Counted from the first letter of the stretch, positions 45,507-54,366 are shown. The stretch: 64,000 nt of DNA from Balneola vulgaris DSM 17893 (GCF_000375465.1 NZ_AQXH01000003.1:1-64000), one strand, 5' to 3'. Notes: generated by a model from the letters alone, not told the origin. Translations and numbers: made by a program.

Positions 45507-45640
45507 TCAAGTCCCTTGAGAGTGTTTAATTTTTGTGAATATCGTTGAACCTCAGTTTAAAGCAAAATGAAGATTTTGATTGGTGCTTTTGTTTTCGATT
45601 CATTTTTAAACAAATTAGAGTCATCACAAACCCTACCTTT

Positions 45641-46108
45641 ATGAAAAATCTTAGTTTTACCTCTACCCTTCTGCTATTTCTAATAGCCCTACTTTCATTT
45701 CAAAACCAGCTTCACGCTCAAGATTTCGAGAGCGTAAAACAAGCTATTCAAGCTCACACAGACAAAGAGCAAAAAGCATTCATTGAAGGTGAATGCGAAA
45801 CGGTATTAGATCTCATGACAGATGATATCGGGTTCTATGCTAACGGTAGAAAGGCACCGTCTAAAAAAATGATTGGTATGTTTTGTGAGAAAATACCCCG
45901 TCCTTTCGGTACTCTTAATAATGATCACATGGAAATTATTCCACTTACCAATGAATCGGGCTATACCTTAAGAACGATGGATTATTATAAGGATGATCGA
46001 ACCAAAGTAGAGGAAACAGTTACAAAAGTTTGGATAAAAACTACCGATGGTTGGAAAATAAAACATCTCCATTCAACGGTTAAGGAAATACCTAGAACAA
46101 AAGATTAA
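45641..46108 (+). CDS. Secreted NTF2-like (SnoaL/DUF4440-type) protein
   Basis: I choose the ATG at 45641 (MKNLSFTSTLLLF), which begins a clean signal peptide ending QLHAQ and gives 155 residues; a TTG 32 codons upstream is implausible. The mature part has the cone-shaped NTF2-like pattern: a first helix FESVKQAIQAHTDKEQKAF, the turn FIEGECETVLDLMTDD, and strands ending with VTKVWIKTTDGWKIKHLHSTV. Such domains bind small ligands or act as simple enzymes. No catalytic residues can be assigned. Its stop overlaps the stop of the convergent PP-loop gene by 4 bp. Confidence 0.8.
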   Translation: MKNLSFTSTLLLFLIALLSFQNQLHAQDFESVKQAIQAHTDKEQKAFIEGECETVLDLMTDDIGFYANGRKAPSKKMIGMFCEKIPRPFGTLNNDHMEIIPLTNESGYTLRTMDYYKDDRTKVEETVTKVWIKTTDGWKIKHLHSTVKEIPRTKD

Positions 46109-46851
46109 GGGGTATCTAAAAGGTCTAAAAACCAAAAGCCCATTTTCTGCTCATCGGTTTCGTTCGATAATTTGCACTCATCATCTTGCTGTTGAGGTGC
46201 TTTATACGACTTAAATACGACCTCTCCTTTTTCGAACGGAATCTCTTTTGTGAAGATAGGCCCATCATATACAAAAGTGTGAAACTCTCCATTTTCGCCA
46301 CATGGGTCTACATTATCAGGTAAGCTTTCTATGAAATCATCATCCAATTCTCGCCCAACAAATGATTCATCTAGCAATTCCGATTTCACACATACAACTA
46401 CGGCTTTAAATCCTTCCTCAATAAAAGCTCTCATTAGTTCTGTGGTGTTATGTCCCCACAACGGGAATATCGTTTCAATATCAGACTTCGAAAAATGATT
46501 TTCTCGATAGCTTCTTAAATCTTCTAAAAAGATATCTCCAAAAACAGCCGTATCTAATCCCTCTTTTTTTAGCCCTAGAAGTTTTTCATCAACCACCGCT
46601 TCATATTCTTTGAGACTTGGGGATGAATTTAGTTCAATAGTGTGTAAGGGAATTTGAATGGACTCCGCTTGCTTTTGCAACAATGAACGCCGCACACCAT
46701 GCATTGAAATTCGATCGGTGTCGCTATTCACATTAGTTAACAAGGCTTCAATGTTGAATTGAGGATCTTGAAGCATCTTATGCAATGCCATGGCACTATC
46801 CTTTCCTCCACTCCAATTAAAGAAACTTGGTTTAGGCATGAATTTTGGCAT
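46105..46851 (-). CDS. Dph6-like PP-loop ATP pyrophosphatase in the cobalamin operon
   Basis: A 248-residue cytosolic adenine-nucleotide alpha-hydrolase of the MJ0570/diphthine-ammonia-ligase-like family. The PP-loop is WSGGKDSAMALHKML (14-19 for the core), with TAVFGDIFLEDLRSYRENH and FPLWGHNTTELM further on. Bacteria make no diphthamide, so the true reaction is unknown; an ATP-driven amidation is plausible. It overlaps the BtuF-like gene by 20 bp (8 bp if the second ATG is used) and belongs to the operon downstream of the B12 riboswitch. A role in cobamide handling is therefore inferred from context. Confidence 0.87.
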   Translation of the reverse strand: MPKFMPKPSFFNWSGGKDSAMALHKMLQDPQFNIEALLTNVNSDTDRISMHGVRRSLLQKQAESIQIPLHTIELNSSPSLKEYEAVVDEKLLGLKKEGLDTAVFGDIFLEDLRSYRENHFSKSDIETIFPLWGHNTTELMRAFIEEGFKAVVVCVKSELLDESFVGRELDDDFIESLPDNVDPCGENGEFHTFVYDGPIFTKEIPFEKGEVVFKSYKAPQQQDDECKLSNETDEQKMGFWFLDLLDTP

Positions 46852-47776
46852 TATCTAAGTCCATCAGTCGAACACATTTAGCAGAAAGAGCATGGCTCAA
46901 ATCAAATAATTCAGGGTGAATTAAGCAGGCCATAAGTTCGATTCCTTGAATGATAGTACCTGCCGACGGTTGGGTGAATAAATCGAAATCAGCTACATAT
47001 ACTTCACCATTCTTCACAGCTGTAAGATCCTCCCAGCCTTTTCGTTGAGTTAGCAAGTGCATTTCAGCGAGTGTTCGCTTAACGTCAAAACCGCAGGGTG
47101 CTACGATTAGTACTTCAGGATCATATCGTAAAATTTTATCCCAATCTATTACAATACTGTCACCCGATGGATTTGAAAGCATATCGATCCCCCCAGCATA
47201 TCCAATTTGATGAGGAATCCAGTGCCCACAGTTATAGATGGGATCAAACCACTCTAACAAAGAAACCCTTCTTAACGGAGCTCTATGTTTGCGCAATCGA
47301 TCTGTGATTCCATTCATACGCTCATTTATATCAGCCATGAGTGTATAGGCCCTTTCTTCATAGCCCATCGCTTTCGCAATGGTAATCAGGCAATCAAATA
47401 CATCTTGTAATGATTGGGGAGTTAATGGGATCAGCTTTGGCATTTTATCTAATTTAGCCACTGCTCTTGAAGTACACTCGGTATCAATTTGGCATACTTC
47501 ACATACATCTTGTGTAAAAATGATATCGGGCTGAATAGACTGCAGAATTTCATCTTCAACGTAATACAGGCTTTTTCCTTGAGCTTTACTAGCCGAAAAA
47601 ATTCGATCAATTTCCTCACTGGAGTATTCCTTTCCTTCCAACACACAACGTACCACAACCTGTTTCTCTTCTAAGGCTTTGGGAGGGCACTCAAAAGTGA
47701 TACCGTCTAGATATTGATCTAAACCTAAATCATAAATCATATGAGTTGCGGCTGGAAGAAAAGAACTTACTTTCAT
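46832..47776 (-). CDS. BtuF-like cobalamin-binding protein without signal peptide
   Basis: A 314-residue periplasmic-binding-protein-fold protein of the BtuF/FecB class III type: SSFLPAATHMIYDLGL at the start, PDIIFTQDVCEVC in the middle and GEVYVADFDLFTQPSAGTIIQGIELMA near the end. It starts directly with the first strand and has no signal peptide or lipobox. So, unlike BtuF, it would stay in the cytosol unless exported another way. It also has a Cys cluster, DVCEVCQIDTECTS, in place of the usual short turn. It is third in the B12 riboswitch operon, 12 bp after the DUF6580 gene. Confidence 0.87.
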   Translation of the reverse strand: MKVSSFLPAATHMIYDLGLDQYLDGITFECPPKALEEKQVVVRCVLEGKEYSSEEIDRIFSASKAQGKSLYYVEDEILQSIQPDIIFTQDVCEVCQIDTECTSRAVAKLDKMPKLIPLTPQSLQDVFDCLITIAKAMGYEERAYTLMADINERMNGITDRLRKHRAPLRRVSLLEWFDPIYNCGHWIPHQIGYAGGIDMLSNPSGDSIVIDWDKILRYDPEVLIVAPCGFDVKRTLAEMHLLTQRKGWEDLTAVKNGEVYVADFDLFTQPSAGTIIQGIELMACLIHPELFDLSHALSAKCVRLMDLDNAKIHA

Positions 47777-47788
47777 AATAACGATGGT

Positions 47789-48376
47789 TTAGGCTTCTAC
47801 TTTTTGAGCTTTCAATTGGAAATATTTAGCACTCATCCATTCATACCCTACAAATAGGAAAGTACCATAGAATAATGTTCCAAACAGTAAATTACGCTCG
47901 AATGGAATAGCAGCAATTAAACATGCTATAAACCCTTCTACTGTTTGAGGGTAGGTGTTCGAGTATAACCAAACTCCAATATCCGTCACAATCCAATGGA
48001 TAAACACGACTACAAGTGAACCGCCTGCAAAGTTTAATGCCGTACGATCTTTCATGAGTACATTTCCTGCAAGAGCCATTAACACAAAAGCGCCATAGGT
48101 CCACGCGGCCCCTTCATAAAACAATACCCATTCACCGTAGAATACCAACTTATTCAAAACGATATCACTGAGCCACAATGCTGCAACGGGCACTATAAAA
48201 CTATTCCAGCGGGCAAAATAAGCTCCTCCGAAAAGTGCCATTGCCCCAACAGGACTGAAATTACTAAACTCTGGAATCGTGGTGAGTTCATGCGACATAA
48301 GCACTCGCCAAACCGCTGTAACAGCGACCAGGCAAAGTGCAAAGCCATTTCTAAAAGTAGTGTCTTTGATTTTCAT
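47789..48376 (-). CDS. DUF6580-like membrane protein, candidate cobamide transport component
   Basis: A 195-residue integral membrane protein with five or six helices, including SPVGAMALFGGAYFARW, VPVAALWLSDIVLNKLVF and FLFVGYEWM at the end. The size and helical pattern recall S-components of ECF vitamin transporters, and I recognise it as the DUF6580 type. It lies 11 bp after btuB and before the BtuF-like gene, under the same B12 riboswitch. No btuC or btuD is present here. I infer that it takes part in inner-membrane cobamide or precursor uptake; no ATPase partner is visible in the window. Confidence 0.78.
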   Translation of the reverse strand: MKIKDTTFRNGFALCLVAVTAVWRVLMSHELTTIPEFSNFSPVGAMALFGGAYFARWNSFIVPVAALWLSDIVLNKLVFYGEWVLFYEGAAWTYGAFVLMALAGNVLMKDRTALNFAGGSLVVVFIHWIVTDIGVWLYSNTYPQTVEGFIACLIAAIPFERNLLFGTLFYGTFLFVGYEWMSAKYFQLKAQKVEA

Positions 48377-48387
48377 AATTCGAACGA

Positions 48388-50292
48388 TTATCTGATGTTA
48401 AAACGTAGACCCGCTTTGCTATAAATACCAATGGTATTATAGCCATACACTTCAGTGTAGTCGGTATCAAACAAGTTCTTGATGTCTGCAAATAAGGTTA
48501 ATTGCCCTTCTAATAAAGTGTAATCTGCATATAGATTAACTAAGGTAAAGGCATCTAAAGTCTTAGACTCGCTAGCAAATGTATTAGGGTTGAAGAATAC
48601 ATCTTCACGCTCGCCAGTATGACGTACTTGTAGGTTCACATTCACATCATTACTTGGACTTACTAAAAAGCTAAATCCAAATGCATGTTCAGGTCTGCGA
48701 ATAAGGTTATCTCTTTTCACTTCATTTCCAGAACCATCTAGGGTTGTTTGCTCGCCCGTTAAATAGTTATAGAATGATTGAACGGTCAAGAATTCGTTTA
48801 CCAAATAGTTAGCACTTAGCTCAACACCTTGATCGTCTTGCTCATCTTGGTTTTCGTAGCCAGTACCGAATGTATAAATGATTACGTCATCAATATGACG
48901 GTTGAAATACAGCACCTCTGCATTAAAACGACCGTTATTGGCATAATATTCAATCCCAAAATCGATGTACCGGCTCTTCTGAGGCTCTAAATCAGGATTA
49001 GCACCGAACGGGCCAAACAATTCGTTTAAAGTAGGAGCTTTGAATCCCGTTGCATAAGAAGCAAGAACTCGAATGTTCTCATTTACATTATAGTATGGAG
49101 AGAAATTATAGGTTAACTGAGTTCCAGCATCAGAATGTTCGTTCAACCTAAAACCTAATTCTGCACCTAAGCCATTTTCAGCTTTTAAAATGGAAGAAAC
49201 ATAAGGACTGATTAAGGTAGCATCCGGGTTGTTAGTGTTTGCATCGTTGTCGTCTAAAACTTGCTTCTGGTAATTGAATCCACCTAAAACCGTTACATTT
49301 TCGCTGGCCGCATAGGTACTATAGATATCTAAGTTCTGGATATTCCCTGTAAATTCTGAGGTACCGAATCCACTTTCGAACGTACGTTCAACTTCATTGT
49401 ATTGGTAGCCTCCTTTTACGGTCCAAGCATCATTTTCGAAATGAATATCTACCCCTGGGTTTACCAATTTAGCCGTGTACTTATTGGGGGCATCTGCAAA
49501 AGCGCCACCGTCATAATCACCTTCATAATTGGTGTAATTCACAAAGGGCTTAATAGAAAGCTGTTCCGTTAAAGCGATATCGAACTTGGCACTTAATGCG
49601 TCGCGGTTGAAGCCGTCTTTATCAAAGTTACCAGCATCATTCTCATCTTTAGCTTCGCTAATCCCATCGGTAGTCTGCTTACTGTAATTCAATGAGTAGC
49701 CTAGTAAGTTTAATCGGCCATTCACTCCCGCTGAAAGATCTACCGATTCATATGAACCGTAGGCTGCCTTACCGTTAACAGCTACTGTTTTATCTTGAGG
49801 CTTTTTAGTGATCACATTAATCACTCCTGCGATTGCATCAGAACCGTAAAGCGTTGACATACTTCCTTTTACCACTTCCACTCGCTCAACGTTATCGAGG
49901 GAGATAAGACGTAGATCTACGGCTCCGCCTGCTCCAGAGGGATCATTTACCGGCTGACCATCAATTAGGATCAGTACATACTGTGTGGTTGCGCCTTGAA
50001 GGTAAACGCCCTTGTCTTTACCAGGGTTACTGAATGCGCCGTTGATTACAATCCCTGATTGATCATCTAACAATTGAGCTAAGTCTTTACCCGCACTTTT
50101 GCGAATCTCGGCTTGATCAATTACTACAACAGGACGTGTAGTTTGGCGTGTTTCTGTGGGGATTTTGGATGCTGTAACTACAACTGTATTTAGTTCTAGT
50201 GTATCCACGGGTACACTTGTTTGCTGTGCTTGAATGGAAGAGGTGCTCAGCAGAACCCCTGCAAAAATACTTAGTAATGTTTTGTTGCTCAT
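48388..50292 (-). CDS. btuB: TonB-dependent outer-membrane cobalamin receptor BtuB
   Basis: A 634-residue TonB-dependent receptor with a signal peptide ending SIQAQ. A TonB-box-like stretch (DTLELNTVVVTASK) comes next, then the plug domain (residues about 45-160, with YVLILIDGQPVNDPSG and VKGSMSTLYGSDAIAGVINV). A 22-strand-type barrel ends in an aromatic-poor GLRFNIR. The length is close to E. coli BtuB and the gene lies directly behind a cobalamin riboswitch, which makes the substrate call strong. It is the first gene of the B12 operon. Confidence 0.95.
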   Translation of the reverse strand: MSNKTLLSIFAGVLLSTSSIQAQQTSVPVDTLELNTVVVTASKIPTETRQTTRPVVVIDQAEIRKSAGKDLAQLLDDQSGIVINGAFSNPGKDKGVYLQGATTQYVLILIDGQPVNDPSGAGGAVDLRLISLDNVERVEVVKGSMSTLYGSDAIAGVINVITKKPQDKTVAVNGKAAYGSYESVDLSAGVNGRLNLLGYSLNYSKQTTDGISEAKDENDAGNFDKDGFNRDALSAKFDIALTEQLSIKPFVNYTNYEGDYDGGAFADAPNKYTAKLVNPGVDIHFENDAWTVKGGYQYNEVERTFESGFGTSEFTGNIQNLDIYSTYAASENVTVLGGFNYQKQVLDDNDANTNNPDATLISPYVSSILKAENGLGAELGFRLNEHSDAGTQLTYNFSPYYNVNENIRVLASYATGFKAPTLNELFGPFGANPDLEPQKSRYIDFGIEYYANNGRFNAEVLYFNRHIDDVIIYTFGTGYENQDEQDDQGVELSANYLVNEFLTVQSFYNYLTGEQTTLDGSGNEVKRDNLIRRPEHAFGFSFLVSPSNDVNVNLQVRHTGEREDVFFNPNTFASESKTLDAFTLVNLYADYTLLEGQLTLFADIKNLFDTDYTEVYGYNTIGIYSKAGLRFNIR

Positions 50293-50435
50293 GGTGTTTT
50301 ATTAATGATTACCGATGAGCTTCCGGTTGTTAGAGGGGATAAAATCTTGATAACGAAGACACAGGAAATGAGATACTAGAAAACCTGCGTATTCTGAGAT
50401 GGATCTAATCCCGGCCTTTCCTCCGAAAGCCTGAA

Positions 50436-50605
50436 AATTCAGAAATACAACGGGCAGGTCTTCTGGCTCACTCCTAGAAGTCGACGCCTTCCCATCAGTT
50501 CGGGGTGAACTAACAGTGGCATAATGCCGAATCTACTTGAGAGTTTACAGCTACGGGGATAGCTCCGGATTTTCACCGGATTCCCTTTTCATTTCAGAAT
50601 ACACA
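50436..50605 (-). ncRNA. Cobalamin (B12) riboswitch
   Basis: Read on the minus strand, it shows the class hallmarks in order: GGGAATCCGGTGAAAATCCGG, then AGCT-x-x-CCCCGTAGCTGTAA, the GCCACTG segment, and the B12 box GCCAGAAGACCTGCCCG (50467-50451). It lies 143 bases before the btuB ATG. After the aptamer, a GGCTTTC/GAAAGGCC hairpin (about 50431-50411) is not followed by a T run, so control may be translational or act through a longer-range structure. High cobalamin should switch off the btuB operon. Confidence 0.95.
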
Positions 50606-50754
50606 TGGTATTCATGAAAACCTGTTGCGCCAAAAGATTACGAGCTTTTTTCGGCGATGTCAATAGAACCTAAACATCAATAATTTTTGAATTTGAATCT
50701 CTTAAAAAAAAAAATATACTATATAGGAGTTAACTGTAACTAATTAATATACAC

Positions 50755-50976
50755 ATGAATAACATTAAATATATTGATCTAGCTTTGATTAGCACGTTAT
50801 TTACATTATTACTGGTTTTTTATTTTACATCCCCAGTTAAAGCACAAGAAGCTCAAGATTGTACAGAATATTGTGAAAGTTTGTGTGGTGAAGCGACCAC
50901 AAGAGTGTGTCAATATACCTATTGCAATAATGAACCAAAAACTTGCATGGGTAAATGGATACCTGAGAACAATTAA
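50755..50976 (+). CDS. Small secreted six-cysteine peptide, 73 aa
   Basis: A 73-residue frame with a clear N-terminal hydrophobic signal (residues 8-26) and a probable cleavage after Val-Lys-Ala30. The mature peptide is 43 residues with exactly six cysteines at 36, 40, 44, 52, 57 and 64, spacing C-x3-C-x3-C-x7-C-x4-C-x6-C, enough for three disulfides. I do not recognise the family. Its neighbour is a six-bladed propeller protein, as in Bacteroidota NVEALA-type peptide/propeller pairs, but the NVEALA motif itself is absent. An intergenic hairpin follows. It may be a secreted signalling, structural or antimicrobial peptide. Confidence 0.72.
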   Translation: MNNIKYIDLALISTLFTLLLVFYFTSPVKAQEAQDCTEYCESLCGEATTRVCQYTYCNNEPKTCMGKWIPENN

Positions 50977-50982
50977 TTCTAA

Positions 50983-51020
50983 TGAGCTTACAGTAAGATG
51001 TAAGCTCAAATTTTTTGAGC
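50983..51020 (+). promoter_or_regulatory. Overlapping alternative hairpins (attenuator-like) between peptide and propeller genes
   Basis: Hairpin 1 pairs TGAGCTTAC (50983-50991) with GTAAGCTCA (51000-51008), then AATTTTTT: a terminator form. Hairpin 2 pairs GCTCAAA (51004-51010) with TTTGAGC (51014-51020), ending at the base before the propeller ATG. They share 51004-51008, so only one can form at a time. Confidence 0.7.
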
Positions 51021-52061
51021 ATGATTACTTACATAAGAATATTCATTATAGCATTGATTATCATCTTAGGCTCATTGTTACTATATAGATTAAATGCTAT
51101 TGATCCCTCCTTGTCTTTAAATGAAGAGCTTAAATTATCTCAAACTAAAAATGATTGGAATCGAAATTGGTTGAAAAACTCAAATCAACCCATTCAATTA
51201 AACTCTGACATAACCGAATATCTCTATAAACCTGAGATGCTCGATACGTTTAACGACACTTTATACATAACAGATTATGCAGACATGCATATTAAAAGAT
51301 TTACCAAAGATGGTAAGTATATAGATACGTTTGGGAACGGTAAGGGTAGAGGTCCTGGTGAACTCAGTCAAATACTTGATGTTTTTATCTCGCCAAAAAC
51401 TTTATACGCTATCGATGCTGGAACCTTCCAAGTCAAAAGATTTGAAAGACACACAAAAACAACTTTAGATCCTATTTCTTATGATAATTTTGAGTTACGT
51501 GTTACTGTGATTGATAGTTCAATAGTTTTAATGGGGTTAACACAAGACTTATTCAGAGTAATAAACAATAATGGCAAAGTAGAACATGCATTTGGAACTC
51601 TAGCTAACGATCAATTTGCTAACATTCTTTCATTTGACGGCTTAATAATTCCATCAAATAATAAGAATGAATTCATCTATTTACCTTTTTACGCTAGTTA
51701 TATGTTTTTCTATGATCTTCAAGGCAGGTCAACAAAAACTGTTCAAACACTTGATCGTTTAAAATATCCCGAAAGTAGTCAGACATCCAATGGTCAGAAA
51801 GCCCCAAGTTCTCCTGTTGGCTTAGAAGGTGTTTCTTATAATGACGACTTTCTATTTCTACAGTATGTAAGTGCCAAAAATACAATTATTAATAGAATGC
51901 ACACCTACGTTGATATATATTCACGTTCTGGAGATAAATATTTCGGATCCATTTTATTCGAAACTAAAGTGAGAGGCATCGCAGTAATAGACCAAACTAT
52001 ATACACTATGAATGATTCACTAAGACAAATTGAAGCATTTGTACTTCCTGAGATTAATTAA
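51021..52061 (+). CDS. Membrane-anchored six-bladed beta-propeller protein
   Basis: I set the start at the ATG at 51021 (346 residues); a TTG two codons earlier is also open. An N-terminal hydrophobic segment (residues about 5-22) looks like a signal anchor. The rest has NHL/TolB-like repeats typical of Bacteroidota six-bladed propellers: NDTLYITDYADMHIKRFTKD, YIDTFGNGKGRGPGELSQ and TLYAIDAGTFQVKRFERH. No catalytic motif is visible. In Bacteroidota such propellers are repeatedly coded next to small secreted peptides, and this gene follows a six-Cys peptide by 44 bp. It may bind, process or export that peptide (inference). A bidirectional terminator follows. Confidence 0.82.
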   Translation: MITYIRIFIIALIIILGSLLLYRLNAIDPSLSLNEELKLSQTKNDWNRNWLKNSNQPIQLNSDITEYLYKPEMLDTFNDTLYITDYADMHIKRFTKDGKYIDTFGNGKGRGPGELSQILDVFISPKTLYAIDAGTFQVKRFERHTKTTLDPISYDNFELRVTVIDSSIVLMGLTQDLFRVINNNGKVEHAFGTLANDQFANILSFDGLIIPSNNKNEFIYLPFYASYMFFYDLQGRSTKTVQTLDRLKYPESSQTSNGQKAPSSPVGLEGVSYNDDFLFLQYVSAKNTIINRMHTYVDIYSRSGDKYFGSILFETKVRGIAVIDQTIYTMNDSLRQIEAFVLPEIN

Positions 52062-52104
52062 CTCTTTCATTAAATATTTTCGGTAGAACTAGAGTTTGAA
52101 TCCA

Positions 52105-52138
52105 TAAAAAAAGGCCCCTAGAAACTAGGAGCCTTTTT
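52105..52138. terminator. Bidirectional intrinsic terminator
   Basis: A stem of about eleven pairs with one mismatch, centred on CTAG-AAA-CTAG (52118-52128). It has an A run on the left (52106-52112) and a T run on the right (52134-52138), between the convergent propeller and ettA genes. Confidence 0.9.
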
Positions 52139-52161
52139 CAACATAAATTTACAGAGATGAT

Positions 52162-53832
52162 TTATCTCGTCAACTTCTTGTAGTGAATACGAGTTGGTTG
52201 ATCGTCAGTGATACCAAGTCTTTCTTTACGATGAGCTTCATACTGCTCATAGTTTCCTTCGTACCAATACACTTGGCTATTCCCTTCAAAGGCAAGGATG
52301 TGTGTAGCCACACGATCTAAAAACCACCTATCATGGGAAATCACAACTGCACAACCTGCAAATTCAAGTAATGCTTCTTCGAGTGCACGAAGAGTGTTCA
52401 CATCCAAATCGTTGGTAGGCTCATCCAAGAGTAACACATTGGCACCCTCTTTAAGCATTTTTGCAAGGTGCACTCTATTACGCTCACCACCAGAAATCTG
52501 TCCTGTTTTCTTTTGTTGATCGGAGCCACTAAAGTTAAAACGAGCAACATAAGCACGAGAATTTACTTCCCTATTACCAAGCTTTAGAACCTCATGTCCA
52601 CCTGAAATTTCTTCCCAAATTGTTTTATTTGGATCTAATGGGCGCTTTTGATCTACATATCCTAACTGCACAGTTTCCCCTATCTCAAGGGAGCCACTAT
52701 CAGGTTGCTCTTCCCCAATTATCATTTTGAAAAGCGTGGTTTTACCTGCACCATTCGGCCCAATCACACCCACAATACCACCTGGAGGTAATTGAAATTC
52801 CATGTCTTCAACAAGGAGTTTATCATCAAAGCCTTTGGCTACATTTTCGGCTACAATTACTTTATTCCCTAAACGAGGTCCTGCCGGAATGGTGATTTGC
52901 ATATCATCCACCCTCTTTTCTTGGTCTTTTGCCAATAGTTCTTCGTACGAATTAATACGTGCTTTACTTTTCGCGCGGCGACCTTTAGGGTTTTGACGAA
53001 TCCACTCCAATTCCTGCTGTAGTGTTTTCTGGCGATTCGATTCTTGCTTTTCCTCTTGGCGCAGTCGCTCTGATTTTTGCTCTAGCCATGAGGTGTAGTT
53101 TCCTTCAAACGGAATACCTTCTCCTCTATCTAGTTCTAAAATCCAACCCGCAACATTATCTAAGAAATAACGATCGTGGGTCACGGCGATTACTGTTCCT
53201 TCATAACGTGCTAAGTGTTGCTCTAACCAACCCACTGATTCAGCATCTAAATGGTTGGTAGGCTCATCAAGCAATAGCACATCGGGTTTCTTCAGTAGTA
53301 GGCGGCATAGAGCTACACGGCGAGCCTCACCCCCTGAAAGTACAGAAACAGAAGTATCGCCTGGAGGACATCTTAACGCGTCCATGGCTTGCTGAAGCTT
53401 ACTGTCTAAATCCCATGCTTCGAGGCGATCGATTTGATCTTGAAGTTTCGCTTGTTTTGCGATAAGCGCATCAAAATCGGCGTCTGGATCAGCAAAAGCA
53501 GCATTAACGGCTTCATATTCGTTGATGAGGTCAACCGTTTCCTGAACTCCTTCTTCAACAATTTCTTTAACTGTTTTTTCCGGGTCTAACTGTGGCTCTT
53601 GAGGGAGGTATCCAAAAGTGATGCCTTTTTGCACACTGATGTCTCCTAAATAATCCTTGTCTTCGCCGGCTATAATGCGGAGCAACGTAGATTTACCTGC
53701 ACCGTTTAAACCGAGCACACCTATTTTAGCTCCGTAAAAGAAAGACAAGTAAATGTCTTTTAAAACAGTTTTGTTGGGCTTGTGAACTTTGCTCACCCCA
53801 ACCATCGAAAAAATTATCTTCTGATCGCTCAA
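52162..53832 (-). CDS. ettA: Energy-dependent translational throttle protein EttA (ABC-F)
   Basis: A 556-residue soluble ABC-F protein with two ATPase domains. Domain 1 has GLNGAGKSTLLRIIAG, the signature LSGGEARRVALCRLL and LLLDEPTNHLDAESV. Domain 2 has GPNGAGKTTLFKMIIG, ISGGERNRVHLAKML and LLLDEPTNDLDVNTL. The N-terminal HxVGKV-like region (VGVSKVHKPNKTVLKDIYLSFF) and the overall length match EttA rather than Uup or YheS. EttA binds the ribosomal E site and gates the first peptide bond according to the ATP/ADP ratio. It is a single gene with a terminator just after it. Confidence 0.95.
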   Translation of the reverse strand: MSDQKIIFSMVGVSKVHKPNKTVLKDIYLSFFYGAKIGVLGLNGAGKSTLLRIIAGEDKDYLGDISVQKGITFGYLPQEPQLDPEKTVKEIVEEGVQETVDLINEYEAVNAAFADPDADFDALIAKQAKLQDQIDRLEAWDLDSKLQQAMDALRCPPGDTSVSVLSGGEARRVALCRLLLKKPDVLLLDEPTNHLDAESVGWLEQHLARYEGTVIAVTHDRYFLDNVAGWILELDRGEGIPFEGNYTSWLEQKSERLRQEEKQESNRQKTLQQELEWIRQNPKGRRAKSKARINSYEELLAKDQEKRVDDMQITIPAGPRLGNKVIVAENVAKGFDDKLLVEDMEFQLPPGGIVGVIGPNGAGKTTLFKMIIGEEQPDSGSLEIGETVQLGYVDQKRPLDPNKTIWEEISGGHEVLKLGNREVNSRAYVARFNFSGSDQQKKTGQISGGERNRVHLAKMLKEGANVLLLDEPTNDLDVNTLRALEEALLEFAGCAVVISHDRWFLDRVATHILAFEGNSQVYWYEGNYEQYEAHRKERLGITDDQPTRIHYKKLTR

Positions 53833-53922
53833 ACTAATCCTCTTTGGTTCAATTTTATGAAGCTCAAAGGTACGGAGAGTTCAAGGTATTTCAATACCCT
53901 AATTTAGAATCAACGGGGCTAA

Positions 53923-54366
53923 TTATGCGGGGTATCCCGAACCTCCGGCTATGTAATCGCGCAGGGAATCAATTTCGACTTTTTGATTCTGAATGATCGA
54001 TTTCACTACATCCCCAATGGATACCACACCAACCACTTTATTTTGATCTATCACAGGTAAGTGACGAATTCTTTTATCCGTCATGAGTTGCATACACAAG
54101 TTTACTGAATCAGAGGGTTCTACACACACCACTTTATCCGTCATTATTTCGCGCACCCAAGTACTTTTTGAAGCACGACCTTTCAGTATCACTTTATTGC
54201 GATAATCTCTTTCTGATATGATTCCCTCAAGTTCATCATCTTGCATAACCAATAGGGCTCCTACGTCTAAATCAGCCATTTTGGCGATGGCATCATAAAC
54301 CGTTTCCTCGGGGTTCACCGAATAAATTTCTGTTCCTTTATTTTTAAGCAAATCTCTGACCGTCAT
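53923..54366 (-). CDS. CBS-domain pair protein
   Basis: A 147-residue protein made of two CBS domains (about 7-60 and 72-130), with VDPEETVYDAIAKMADLDVGALLVM-like phrasing in the first and DKRIRHLPVIDQNKVVGVVSIGDVV in the second. CBS pairs bind adenine nucleotides such as AMP, ATP or NAD(H). As a stand-alone module it probably senses energy state and acts on a partner. It diverges from the NhaC gene, with 93 bp between the two starts. Confidence 0.9.
   Translation of the reverse strand: MTVRDLLKNKGTEIYSVNPEETVYDAIAKMADLDVGALLVMQDDELEGIISERDYRNKVILKGRASKSTWVREIMTDKVVCVEPSDSVNLCMQLMTDKRIRHLPVIDQNKVVGVVSIGDVVKSIIQNQKVEIDSLRDYIAGGSGYPA

Noticed and set aside
45545-45640. N-terminal extension of the NTF2-like protein from a TTG codon
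   Set aside because: The extension places 32 unlikely residues before a perfect signal peptide; the ATG at 45641 is clearly better.
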